NCBI RefSeq assembly: GCF_900110735.1
Contig: NZ_FOET01000001.1
Span: 1-64,000, forward strand
Length of the DNA stretch: 64,000 bases
Direction: 5' to 3'
DNA from: Streptomyces radiopugnans
Lineage (GTDB): Bacteria; Actinomycetota; Actinomycetes; Streptomycetales; Streptomycetaceae
Shown here: piece after piece, positions 1-8,168 of the stretch
Position numbering within the stretch: the first letter of the stretch is position 1
Layout of the letters: each line of letters starts with the position of its first letter
Notes under the pieces: generated by a model
Database searches by the model: none
The model's input: only the letters and a program-made list of their open reading frames with translations
Told to the model about the DNA's origin: nothing
Position numbers and translations under genes: made by a program

Positions 1-36
1 GGGGGACCGTGTGGGAGAGTAGGACGCCGCCGAACA
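1..36 (+). rRNA. rrf: 5S rRNA, 3' end only
   Basis: The first ~36 bases match the conserved 3' part of actinobacterial 5S rRNA as I know it (the GTGGGAGAGTAGGACGCCGC segment followed by the closing CGAAC strand). The 5' part lies outside the window, so the window begins at the end of an rRNA operon. A hairpin terminator follows nine bases later. The exact 3' end is uncertain by a few bases. Confidence 0.9.
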
Positions 37-44
37 ATTATTCA

Positions 45-85
45 GCCTCGGTCTTCGAGTTTCGACTCGGAGACCGAGGCTTTTT
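45..85 (+). terminator. rho-independent terminator of the rRNA operon
   Basis: Arms GCCTCGGTCT (45-54) and AGACCGAGGC (71-80) pair perfectly. The stem continues with CGAGT/ACTCG around a TTCG tetraloop, and five T residues follow (81-85). It sits directly after 5S rRNA. Confidence 0.93.
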
Positions 86-125
86 CGCGTTGTGGCGACA
101 CGTACCGTGCTGCCAGGATCAACGT

Positions 126-641
126 ATGGCGAACTACACGGTCAGAGCGGTGCGCGCTGACGATTGGCAGCGGCTGAAGGAGCTCCGGCTGAAAGCTCTT
201 GCCGATCCTGTGGCAGCCGTGGCATTCCTGGAGCAGTACGAGGAGGCCGTCGCGTATCCGGACAGCATTTGGGAGCAGAGGGCTGCCGATGGGGAGGGAT
301 GCGGGGACAGGGTGACGCTCGTCGGGGAAACGGGCGACGGGTTGTTGTGCGGGAAGCTGACCGTCCTGGCCGAGGGCGACCGGACGCAGTTGGTCGGGGT
401 CTACATGAGCCCTGGGCACCGGGGGACGGGGTTGGCGGCGCAGCTCCTCGAAGCGGCTGTCGAGTGGTCCTGGGCACGTCCGGCCGTCGAGAGGGTCCGG
501 CTGTACGTGCACGAGGACAACCACCGGGCAGAGGCCTTCTACCGCCGTCAGGGCTTCCGACGCACCGGGAGGACCGACACCGACCCCCGGGCCTCGGCGT
601 TCACCGCCTACGAGATGGAGTTGCCCAGGCCTCGTCGTTGA
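126..641 (+). CDS. GNAT-family N-acetyltransferase
   Basis: Predicted acetyl-CoA-dependent N-acetyltransferase of 171 residues; the acceptor substrate cannot be told from sequence. The acetyl-CoA pyrophosphate loop is visible as HRGTGLAAQL (about residues 97-106), preceded by the strand LVGVYMSP. A typical C-terminal helix-strand with AFYRRQGFRRTG follows. The ATG at 126 is preceded by AGGA, and the start gives a standard-length GNAT. A longer in-frame extension would run back into the rRNA terminator, so it is rejected. The gene stands alone after the rRNA operon and converges on the DUF58 operon with only four bases between stop codons. Confidence 0.85.
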   Translation: MANYTVRAVRADDWQRLKELRLKALADPVAAVAFLEQYEEAVAYPDSIWEQRAADGEGCGDRVTLVGETGDGLLCGKLTVLAEGDRTQLVGVYMSPGHRGTGLAAQLLEAAVEWSWARPAVERVRLYVHEDNHRAEAFYRRQGFRRTGRTDTDPRASAFTAYEMELPRPRR

Positions 642-645
642 AGGC

Positions 646-1956
646 TCAGAGGCGGCCGGCGGCCTTGAGGGCGAGGTAGGCGTCGGCCAGGGCCGGGGCG
701 ATCTCGTCGGGGGTGGCGTCCACGACGGTGACACCGCGGCGGCGGAGCCGGGACGCGGTGTGGCGGCGTTCTGCCTGTGTCCGGGCTGCGGCCGCGGCTC
801 CGTAGACGGCGTCGAGTGTGCCGCGTGCGGTGGCCATCTCCTCGATGCGGGGGTCGGCGACCGATGCGACCACGACGGTGTGGCGCTGGGTGAGGAGAGG
901 GATTACGGGGAGCAGGCCCTCCTCCACGGGGGAGGGCTCGAGGCCGGTGAACAGGACGACGAGGGAGCGCTGAGGAGCGTTGCGGAGGATGGTCGAAGCC
1001 ATGCCCCGGGCATCGGACTCGATCAGTGCCGGTTCGAGCGGCGCCATGGTCGTGACCAGTGCGGGCAGCAGATCGTGGGCGGTGCGGCCCTGGACCGCGG
1101 CGCGCACCTGGCGGTCGTAGGCGAGAAGGTCGAAGCGATCGCCCGCGCGGGCGGAGAGGGCGGCCAGCAGCAGGGCGGCGTCCATCGCGGCGTCGAGGCG
1201 CGGGATGTCGCCCACGCGGCCCGCCGAGGTGCGCCCGGTGTCCAGGACGGCCAGGATGCGGCGGTCGCGTTCGGGGCGCCAGGTGCGGACGGCGACGGTG
1301 CTCTGACGGGCGGTGGCACGCCAGTCGATGGACCGGGTGTCGTCGCCGGGGATGTACTCGCGAAGGCTGTCGAACTCGGTGCCCTCGCCGCGGGTGAGGA
1401 CGCTGGTGCGCCCGTCGAGTTCACGGAGCCGGGAGAGCCGCGAGGGAAGGTGCTTGCGGCTGTTGAAGGCGGGCAGGACGCGCACCGTCCAGGGGACGGA
1501 GTGACTGCCCTGGCGGGCGGCGAGGCCGAGCGGGCCGTACGAGCGCACGGTGACGCGGGCGGCGTGGTGGTCGCCGCGCCGGGTCGGACGCAACTGTGTG
1601 GTGAGGCGGCGGCGTTCCCCGCCGGGTACGGTCAGCCGGTGCCGGGAGGCGGTGATCTCTGAGCCGGCCGTCCAGACACTGGGCGGCCAGGCGTCGCGTA
1701 GGTGCGCGCGGAGCGGGCGTCCGGTGGGATTGGTGACGGTGAGCCGGACTTCGGCGGGCTCACCGAGTCGAACTGATGTATCACCGGAACGGGTGAAGAG
1801 GAGCTTTCGGACTGGTGCCGCGCGTCCCAGGTCGTACAGAATTGCGAGCAGCAGGGTGAGTTCGACGGCGAGCAGGCCGGTCCAGCTCGGGAGCAGGAAG
1901 CCGACGAGAAGCGCGCCGAGGGCGGCGATGAGGGCTGTACGTCCGGTGAGAGCCAT
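646..1956 (-). CDS. DUF58 domain-containing protein
   Basis: 436-residue membrane-anchored protein, last gene of a five-gene minus-strand operon. Two hydrophobic helices occupy roughly residues 5-40. The DUF58 signature SIDWRATARQ lies near residue 210, followed by a von Willebrand A-like segment beginning ILAVLDTGRTS. DUF58 proteins are almost always encoded beside MoxR AAA+ ATPases and are thought to work with them in chaperone-like or metal-insertion-like assembly of envelope proteins; the actual substrate is unknown. The ATG at 1956 lies 18 bases after the MoxR stop and has no obvious Shine-Dalgarno sequence, so translation probably depends on upstream coupling. Confidence 0.88.
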   Translation of the reverse strand: MALTGRTALIAALGALLVGFLLPSWTGLLAVELTLLLAILYDLGRAAPVRKLLFTRSGDTSVRLGEPAEVRLTVTNPTGRPLRAHLRDAWPPSVWTAGSEITASRHRLTVPGGERRRLTTQLRPTRRGDHHAARVTVRSYGPLGLAARQGSHSVPWTVRVLPAFNSRKHLPSRLSRLRELDGRTSVLTRGEGTEFDSLREYIPGDDTRSIDWRATARQSTVAVRTWRPERDRRILAVLDTGRTSAGRVGDIPRLDAAMDAALLLAALSARAGDRFDLLAYDRQVRAAVQGRTAHDLLPALVTTMAPLEPALIESDARGMASTILRNAPQRSLVVLFTGLEPSPVEEGLLPVIPLLTQRHTVVVASVADPRIEEMATARGTLDAVYGAAAAARTQAERRHTASRLRRRGVTVVDATPDEIAPALADAYLALKAAGRL

Positions 1957-1974
1957 CGGTCGGTTCGCGTCGCC

Positions 1975-2940
1975 TCAGCGGGGCACGGGGACGTGGGCGA
2001 GCAGCGAGGAGATCACGCTGTCCGCGGTGACGCCCTCCATCTCGGCCTCGGGGCGCAGTTGGAGGCGGTGTCGCAGGGTGGGCAGGGCGAGTGCCTTCAC
2101 ATCGTCGGGGGTCACGTAGTCGCGTCCGGTGAGCCAGGCCCAGGCGCGTGCGGTGGACAGCAGTGCGGTGGCGCCGCGGGGTGAGGCGCCCAGGGAGAGC
2201 GAGGGGGATTCACGGGTGGCACGACAGATATCGACGACGTAGCCGGCGACTTCGGGGGAGACGGACGTCTTGGCGACCGAGGCCCGCGCCGCGTCGAGTT
2301 CTGCGGGGCCGGCCACGCGGCGTACGCCGGCGGCGGTGAGGTCGCGGGGGTCGAAGCCCTCGGCGTGCCGGGAGAGCACCTTGATCTCCTCCTCCCGGGA
2401 GGGCAGTGAGACCTGGAGCTTGAGCAGGAAGCGGTCGAGCTGGGCTTCGGGGAGGGGGTAGGTGCCCTCGTACTCGACGGGGTTCTGGGTGGCGGCCACG
2501 AGGAAGGGGTCGGGGAGCTTGCGTGCGGTGCCCTCGACGGTGACCTGCCGTTCCTCCATGGCCTCGAGCAGGGATGCCTGGGTCTTCGGCGGGGTGCGGT
2601 TGATCTCGTCCGCGAGGAGGAGGTTGGTGAACACCGGGCCGGGCTGGAAGGAGAACTCGGCCGTGCGGTTGTCGTAGATGAGCGACCCGGTGACATCGCT
2701 CGGCATCAGATCGGGGGTGAACTGGACACGCTTGGTGTCGAGTTCGAGCGTGGCGGCCAGGGCGCGGACGAGGAGGGTCTTGGCGACGCCCGGGACGCCC
2801 TCCAGCAGCACGTGTCCGCGGCAGAGCAGGGCGACGACGAGTCCGGTGACGGTGGCGTCCTGGCCGACCACGGCCTTGGAGATCTCGCTGCGCAGAGCCT
2901 CGAGGGCGGCGCGGGCGCTGTCTGCGGAGGGGGCGCTCAC
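1975..2940 (-). CDS. MoxR-family AAA+ ATPase
   Basis: 321-residue AAA+ ATPase. It carries a Walker A motif GVPGVAKT (about residues 49-56), a Walker B motif LLADEINR, the sensor-like stretch AATQNPVEYEGTYPLPEAQLD interrupted by no insertions, and a C-terminal lid domain. The GTG start at 2940 overlaps the stop of the upstream DUF4350 gene as GTGA, so the two are translationally coupled. MoxR ATPases are believed to act as chaperones together with DUF58/VWA partners; here the DUF58 partner is the next gene. An open frame continues far upstream of this GTG, but that part reads as Arg/Pro-rich out-of-frame sequence. Confidence 0.93.
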   Translation of the reverse strand: MSAPSADSARAALEALRSEISKAVVGQDATVTGLVVALLCRGHVLLEGVPGVAKTLLVRALAATLELDTKRVQFTPDLMPSDVTGSLIYDNRTAEFSFQPGPVFTNLLLADEINRTPPKTQASLLEAMEERQVTVEGTARKLPDPFLVAATQNPVEYEGTYPLPEAQLDRFLLKLQVSLPSREEEIKVLSRHAEGFDPRDLTAAGVRRVAGPAELDAARASVAKTSVSPEVAGYVVDICRATRESPSLSLGASPRGATALLSTARAWAWLTGRDYVTPDDVKALALPTLRHRLQLRPEAEMEGVTADSVISSLLAHVPVPR

Positions 2941-4163
2941 GGGGTGCGGTCCTTGTCTCTCGGAGATGGGGTGATGCGGCGTTCGAGGAGGTCGAGTCGG
3001 TCGGCGAGCCGGACGAGGGCTTCGTCGTCGGCGGGGGCCGGGCCGAACAGAAGGCCGTGGATCTGGATGCCGTCGTCTCCGGTGCGGGCGGCGACGGCCG
3101 GGCACAGGGCCTCGGAGCGGTGTGCCTGTGCGGTGGGTACGCCGGCGAGGGGGGCGATCCGGGCGCGGGCGGCCGAGCGCAGCGCTTCGGCGGCGCGTTC
3201 GCGCGCGTTCGCCTGGCGGTAGAGGCGGGCGCGGCCCTCGGTCGCCTCGGATGCCGGGACAGCCACGGGCAGCCGTTCGGGGACGAGAGGACCGAGGCGC
3301 CTGGCCCGCCAGAGGGCGGCGAGGACCGCGGCGATCGCGAGCTGGAGGGCGCCCCACCGCCAGCCGGAGGGGATGAGGTCGAAGAAGCTCTCGTCGCCGC
3401 CGTCGGTGGCGGTGGCGTCGTCCAGGGAGGGGAGATACCAGACCAGATGAGGACGGGAGCCGAGGAGTTGCAGGGCGAGCGAGGCGTTGCCGTGGTCGTC
3501 GAGACGGTGGTTGTACAGCAGGTCCGGAGCACCGAGCACCACGGTGTCGCCGTCGCCGGTCTCCGCGGGGAGCCTCAGCAGTGTGGGCAGGTCGCCGCTG
3601 GGGTAGCAGGCCTCGACCGAGGAGGCGGAGGTGGTGTAGGTGATGCCGCCGAGTTCGGCCGCGCCCGCGCGCCGGGCGTACGGGGCGTCGCAGCCGGGGC
3701 TGAGCACCTCGACGGAGGCGGGCTCCACGGCGCGTACGTCCGGGGCCAGGGTGTCCAGCGAGGCGGGGCCCGGGGCCAGCAGGACGGTGCGGCCTCCGCT
3801 GTCGAAGGCGGCGGCGCGCAGCGCGGACTGCTGGCGTGCGCTGAGCAGGTCGGGGTTGGCCACCAGCAGTGTGGTGTCGGGGCCCAGCGCCTGGGTGGCC
3901 TCGGCGACGGTGGTGGCGACGGTGGTGTCCACGCCGCGGTCGGCGAGGAGTTCGGCGGTGGCGCGGCTGCCGTAGCGGTCGGCGGAGCGGGGGTCGAGCA
4001 GTCCGTGCTGCTCCCCGGAGCGGAGGGCGGCGATGACCAGGCCGGCCAGCGCCAGGACGGCCGCTGCCAGCAGCAGACCGCGGGCGCGTCCCCACAGCTG
4101 GCGTGCGGTGGGCGACACCGGGGTGGCCGCGGCACCGGGCGGGGTGGGCGGTGCGGTCGTCAT
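2937..4163 (-). CDS. DUF4350 domain-containing membrane protein
   Basis: 408 residues. There is a short Pro-rich cytoplasmic N terminus, one membrane helix at about residues 28-47 (GLLLAAAVLALAGLVIAAL), and a large extracytoplasmic DUF4350 region that resembles the glutamine-amidotransferase-like fold seen in this family. A second helix lies near residue 275 (WGALQLAIAAVLAALW), followed by a cytoplasmic helical tail. The ATG at 4163 overlaps the preceding DUF4129 stop as ATGA, and its own stop overlaps the MoxR start. The DUF4129-DUF4350-MoxR-DUF58 order is a recurrent actinobacterial operon. The molecular function is unknown. Confidence 0.88.
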   Translation of the reverse strand: MTTAPPTPPGAAATPVSPTARQLWGRARGLLLAAAVLALAGLVIAALRSGEQHGLLDPRSADRYGSRATAELLADRGVDTTVATTVAEATQALGPDTTLLVANPDLLSARQQSALRAAAFDSGGRTVLLAPGPASLDTLAPDVRAVEPASVEVLSPGCDAPYARRAGAAELGGITYTTSASSVEACYPSGDLPTLLRLPAETGDGDTVVLGAPDLLYNHRLDDHGNASLALQLLGSRPHLVWYLPSLDDATATDGGDESFFDLIPSGWRWGALQLAIAAVLAALWRARRLGPLVPERLPVAVPASEATEGRARLYRQANARERAAEALRSAARARIAPLAGVPTAQAHRSEALCPAVAARTGDDGIQIHGLLFGPAPADDEALVRLADRLDLLERRITPSPRDKDRTP

Positions 4164-4897
4164 ACGGTGCCTCCGCCGGGGGCCGCGGGGGTGGGACGGC
4201 CGCCTGTGAGCTGGGGCCTGCTGTGCCGGACGGCTTCATCGAGGTCCCGCAGCCGCAGGTACGCGGCCTGGTCGGCCGGACGTCCGGCGTATGTGACCTC
4301 GTCGAAGGCGAGGGCGGCGGCGTACAGGCCCGTGGTGTGGTCCGGGAGGACCCGGGCGGCTTCGGCGGCGGCCTCGTCGGCGGTGCGGCCGGGGCGCGGG
4401 TCGAGCAGGGCGCGTTCCTCCAGGGAGCGGACGAGGGCGCGCATCCTCTCCTGGAGGGCCTCGCTCCAGCGGGCGGCGGAGGCGTACCGCTCGGCCGCGG
4501 CGCGGTGCTCGTCGGCGCTGCGCGGGCGGTCGTCGAAGAGTTCGCCGCGTCCGGCGGATCCGGGTGTGCGGCGCAGTGCGCCCATGCGCAGTCGCAGGCC
4601 GACCAGGAGGAGTACGACGAGCAGGACGACGACCGTGAGGCCGACCCAGCCGCCGGGCGTGGCGCCGGCGGCGGCGTCGAGAAGATCGCCGATCCGCTCC
4701 CACACCCAGTCGAGGAGGCGCCGCAGCAGACTCGGGTCGTTCTCGTGGTACATGGGCTTGGACAGTTCGTCCTCGGCGGCCTCGCGCGCCGGGACGCGCG
4801 GGGTCGTCACCGGCACCCCGCCGTCGGAGTCGCCGGAGCGCACGGCGAACGGGGTCTCCCGTACCGCCGTGCGCATGCCCGCGGACCGCGTCACCAC
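4160..4897 (-). CDS. DUF4129 domain-containing membrane protein
   Basis: 245 residues. One strong membrane helix (VGLTVVVLLVVLLLVGLRL, about residues 85-103) separates an acidic N-terminal region from a cytoplasmic DUF4129 domain containing HRAAAERYASAARWSEALQE and the C-terminal FDEVTYAGR motif. The family is known for its association with transglutaminase-like and MoxR/DUF58 genes. The start is GTG at 4897, one base after the preceding stop; a second GTG follows immediately. No distinct Shine-Dalgarno sequence is visible, so re-initiation from the upstream gene is likely. Confidence 0.85.
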   Translation of the reverse strand: MVTRSAGMRTAVRETPFAVRSGDSDGGVPVTTPRVPAREAAEDELSKPMYHENDPSLLRRLLDWVWERIGDLLDAAAGATPGGWVGLTVVVLLVVLLLVGLRLRMGALRRTPGSAGRGELFDDRPRSADEHRAAAERYASAARWSEALQERMRALVRSLEERALLDPRPGRTADEAAAEAARVLPDHTTGLYAAALAFDEVTYAGRPADQAAYLRLRDLDEAVRHSRPQLTGGRPTPAAPGGGTV

Positions 4898-4898
4898 A

Positions 4899-6152
4899 TC
4901 AGTTCCCCGGGGTGGTGCCGTCGGTGGGCCGTTCGTAGCCGGGAACTCCCGCGGCGCGGGCGAGTTCGAGGTCGAGGGCCTCGCGGCGGATGCGCTGATC
5001 CATGTAGAGGAGGGCGGTGACGCCCGCGCTGAGCGGGAGGGTGATGGTGGAGGCGAGTACCGCGCCGATGCCGACGACGATCAGGTACGTCCAGGTGATG
5101 TCGGCGACGCCGCCGGTCATGAAGCCGTCGATGCCGTCACCGCTCAGTACCGGGGCCAGCAGGGAGGCGGGAAGCTGGACGATCATGCTGATCATGAAGG
5201 CCAGCACGACCGTGAGGAGCTGGATGCCGAAGATACGCCACCAGGAGTTCCGCACAAGCTTGGCGGAGCGCCGGAGGGCGGCGAGGACGCCCTGCCGCTC
5301 CAGCATGAGGGCGGGAGCGGAGAGACAGTAGCGGACCCACAGCCAGACGGCCGCCACGGTGCCCGCGAGACCGCCGAGGAGGCCGATGCCTATGCCGGCC
5401 ACTTCCGAGCCCGCCGCGCCGAGGAGGATGCCGGGCATGAGACCCAGGGTGATGGCACCGGTCACGATCAGTCCCACCAGCAGCGTCAGTCCGAGCAGGC
5501 GGGCGAGTTGCGGCCGGGAGTCGCGCCAGGCCTCTCCGGTGGACACCGGGCGTCCCAGAACGGCACGGCTGACCACCACGGTGAGCATCGCGGTGGCGAT
5601 GACCGTGCCGACCAGGGAGGCCAGCAGTTCGACGCCCAGGGCGCTGAACGTACCGCTGAGGGCGTCCAGGACCTCGTCCGTGGTCGGTTCCGCCTTGGTC
5701 TCCAGCGCCTGCAGGCCGCTGTTGTCCCGCATCCAGACGCCGGTGGCCACGGTGGAGGCGAGCTGGATCATGATCGCGACCGCGAGCGAGATCCCCAGGA
5801 CCGTCCGCCAGTGGGCCCGTGCGGTGGAGACCGCCCCGTCCAGGATCTCGCCCACGCCCAGGGGACGGAGCGGGATGACACCGGGTTTGGCCGCGGGCGG
5901 CTGGTTCCAGTTTCCCCAGCCGGGCCCGCCCGGCGGCGGGGGAGGAGGCGCGCCCCAGCCCTGCGGGGCGGCGGGCGGCTGCTGTGGCGACCAGTTCGTG
6001 GGCGGTTGCCCTGGTCCTGGTGGGGCCTTGTCGGTGGACACCTTGTCGGTGGGCTGCCCGGAAGCACCGCCACCGGATGCGCCCCCACCGGACGCGGGGG
6101 GAGGATCGGAAGGGGAGGATCCGGGCGAGACCCAGCCCGGAGAGTCACTCAC
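4899..6152 (-). CDS. multi-pass membrane protein with Pro/Gly-rich N terminus
   Basis: 417 residues, first gene of the minus-strand operon. Residues 1-90 are a disordered Pro/Gly/Ser-rich segment. The rest has about six hydrophobic helices, opened by the motif RPLGVGEILDGAVSTARAH that is typical of actinobacterial proteins resembling the membrane domain of glycerophosphodiester phosphodiesterase; no catalytic domain is present. GTG at 6152 is preceded by GAGGTG at suitable distance. It probably forms an envelope complex with the downstream DUF4129/DUF4350/MoxR/DUF58 products, but that is inference from the operon only. Confidence 0.78.
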   Translation of the reverse strand: MSDSPGWVSPGSSPSDPPPASGGGASGGGASGQPTDKVSTDKAPPGPGQPPTNWSPQQPPAAPQGWGAPPPPPPGGPGWGNWNQPPAAKPGVIPLRPLGVGEILDGAVSTARAHWRTVLGISLAVAIMIQLASTVATGVWMRDNSGLQALETKAEPTTDEVLDALSGTFSALGVELLASLVGTVIATAMLTVVVSRAVLGRPVSTGEAWRDSRPQLARLLGLTLLVGLIVTGAITLGLMPGILLGAAGSEVAGIGIGLLGGLAGTVAAVWLWVRYCLSAPALMLERQGVLAALRRSAKLVRNSWWRIFGIQLLTVVLAFMISMIVQLPASLLAPVLSGDGIDGFMTGGVADITWTYLIVVGIGAVLASTITLPLSAGVTALLYMDQRIRREALDLELARAAGVPGYERPTDGTTPGN

Positions 6153-6302
6153 AGCAGTTCACCTCGTGTTCTCGCGGCCTGTCCGTGGGGATGTATCGGC
6201 TGGTTGGCAGCCATCGTGCCATGGGCCGCCGCGGAACGGAGCGGACCCTGTGGCTCCCGGTTGCCTTCGACTGATGGTCGGGAGAAGGGGCAGACTGTCC
6301 GA

Positions 6303-7493
6303 ATGGTTGACCAGACTGAGGAACGATCCACGGCTTCGGCGCCCGATGACGCATCGGTTCCCGTTCCCGCGCTGCGCTGGGAGGAACCTCCTGAGGGGCC
6401 GGTGGTGGTGCTGCTCGACCAGACCCGGCTGCCCGCCGAGGAAGTCGAACTCGTCTGCACCGATGTGCCCGCCCTGGTGGAGGCGATCCGCTCGCTCGCG
6501 GTGCGCGGGGCGCCGCTGCTGGGGCTGGTGGGTGCGTACGGCGTCGCCCTGGCCGCCGCCCGCGGCTACGACGTGACCGATGCGGCCGAGCAGCTCAGGC
6601 ACGCGCGTCCGACCGCGGTCAACCTCGGGTACGGGGTGCGCCGGGCCGAGCGGGCCTTCCGGGCTGCGGCCGACAGCGGTGCGGGATACGAGCGGGCGGC
6701 CGCCGCGGCGCTCACCGAGGCCCGCGCACTGCACCGGGAGGACGCCGAGGCGAGCGGGCGGATGGCCGAGCACGGCCGGGCGCTGCTGGGCGAGCTGCTG
6801 CCGGGCGGCGGCTACCGAGTCCTCACCCACTGCAACACCGGGGCGCTGGTCTCCGGTGGTGGGGGCACCGCGTTCGGTGTGGTGCGGGCCGTGCACCGCG
6901 CCGGCGAGCTGCGCAGGCTGTGGGTGGACGAGACCAGGCCGCTGCTCCAGGGTGCGCGGCTGACGGCGTACGAGGCGGCCAGGGAGGGCATGGCCTACAC
7001 GGTGCTCTCGGACAACGCGGCCGGTTCGCTGTTCGCGGCGGGCGAGGTGGACGCGGTGCTGGTCGGCGCGGACCGGATCGCGGCCGACGGCTCGGTGGCG
7101 AACAAGATCGGCAGCTATCCGCTGGCGGTGCTGGCCCGCTACCACCACGTGCCGTTCGTGGTGGTGGCGCCCGTGACCACGGTGGACCTGGAGACGGCCG
7201 ACGGCGGGTCGATCGAGGTGGAGCAGCGTCCCGGCCACGAGGTGACGGAGTTCGCGCCGCCGACGGTGCCCGGGGCCGGTGCGGAGCCGGGCAGCGGCAT
7301 CCCGGTGGCTCCGCTGGGCGCGCAGGCGTACAACCCGGCCTTCGACATCACTCCGGCGGAACTGGTGACGGCGATCGTCACCGAGCGGGGCGTGGTCTCA
7401 CCGGTCACGGGGGACGCGCTGGCCGAGCTGTGCTCGCCCTCACCGTCACCCGGGGAAAAGTCACGATCGGGTAATGGGATGATGGACGCATGA
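6303..7493 (+). CDS. mtnA: S-methyl-5-thioribose-1-phosphate isomerase
   Basis: 396 residues. Converts methylthioribose-1-phosphate to methylthioribulose-1-phosphate in the methionine salvage pathway, in the cytoplasm. Family hallmarks are RGAPLLGLVGAYG near the N terminus, the catalytic Cys in VLTHCNTGAL, the catalytic Asp in LVGADRIAADG, and NKIGSYPLAVLARYHHVPF. The protein is slightly long because of an acidic N terminus and a short Ser/Pro-rich C-terminal tail. AGAAGGGG lies 13-20 bases before the ATG, a wide spacing. The stop codon overlaps the mtrA start (ATGA, 7490-7493), so this metabolic gene is translationally coupled to a signalling operon. Confidence 0.94.
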   Translation: MVDQTEERSTASAPDDASVPVPALRWEEPPEGPVVVLLDQTRLPAEEVELVCTDVPALVEAIRSLAVRGAPLLGLVGAYGVALAAARGYDVTDAAEQLRHARPTAVNLGYGVRRAERAFRAAADSGAGYERAAAAALTEARALHREDAEASGRMAEHGRALLGELLPGGGYRVLTHCNTGALVSGGGGTAFGVVRAVHRAGELRRLWVDETRPLLQGARLTAYEAAREGMAYTVLSDNAAGSLFAAGEVDAVLVGADRIAADGSVANKIGSYPLAVLARYHHVPFVVVAPVTTVDLETADGGSIEVEQRPGHEVTEFAPPTVPGAGAEPGSGIPVAPLGAQAYNPAFDITPAELVTAIVTERGVVSPVTGDALAELCSPSPSPGEKSRSGNGMMDA

Positions 7494-8167
7494 AGGGACG
7501 CGTCCTGGTCGTCGACGACGACACCGCACTGGCAGAGATGCTCGGCATCGTGCTGCGCGGCGAAGGCTTCGAACCGTCGTTCGTGTCGGACGGAGACAAG
7601 GCCCTCGCCGCCTTCCGCGAGACCAAGCCCGATCTGGTGCTGCTCGACCTGATGCTGCCGGGCCGGGACGGCATCGAGGTGTGCCGGCTGATCCGCGCCG
7701 AGTCCGGGGTGCCGATCGTCATGCTCACGGCCAAGAGCGACACCGTCGACGTGGTGGTGGGCCTGGAGTCGGGTGCCGACGACTACATCGTCAAGCCGTT
7801 CAAGCCCAAGGAGCTGGTGGCCCGCATCCGGGCGCGGCTGCGGCGGTCGGAGGAGCCCGCGCCCGAGCAGCTCGCCATCGGAGACCTGGTCATCGACGTG
7901 GCGGGGCACTCGGTGAAGCGCGACGGGCAGTCCATCGCGCTGACCCCCCTGGAGTTCGACCTGCTGGTGGCCCTCGCCCGCAAGCCGTGGCAGGTCTTCA
8001 CCCGCGAGGTGCTCCTGGAGCAGGTGTGGGGCTACCGCCACGCGGCGGACACCCGGCTGGTCAACGTCCATGTGCAGCGGCTGCGCTCCAAGGTCGAGAA
8101 GGACCCGGAGCGGCCCGAGATCGTGGTGACCGTACGCGGCGTGGGGTACAAGGCCGGACCAAGCTGA
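7490..8167 (+). CDS. mtrA: response regulator MtrA (OmpR/PhoB family)
   Basis: 225 residues. DNA-binding response regulator paired with the kinase MtrB; in actinobacteria MtrA controls cell-wall, division and developmental genes. The receiver domain (1-~118) has the acidic pair VVDDD, phospho-acceptor Asp53 in LLDLMLPG, a switch Thr in MLTAKSD and the conserved Lys in YIVKPF. The C-terminal winged-helix (about 130-225) ends with VVTVRGVGYKAG. The ATG overlaps the mtnA stop, and mtrB begins two bases after the mtrA stop, giving a tightly coupled mtnA-mtrA-mtrB-lpqB unit. Confidence 0.96.
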   Translation: MKGRVLVVDDDTALAEMLGIVLRGEGFEPSFVSDGDKALAAFRETKPDLVLLDLMLPGRDGIEVCRLIRAESGVPIVMLTAKSDTVDVVVGLESGADDYIVKPFKPKELVARIRARLRRSEEPAPEQLAIGDLVIDVAGHSVKRDGQSIALTPLEFDLLVALARKPWQVFTREVLLEQVWGYRHAADTRLVNVHVQRLRSKVEKDPERPEIVVTVRGVGYKAGPS

Positions 8168-8168
8168 C

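Noticed and set aside
3057..6302. Very long plus-strand extension upstream of mtnA
   Set aside because: It is antisense to the DUF4350-DUF4129-membrane protein operon; mtnA similarity begins only after the ATG at 6303.
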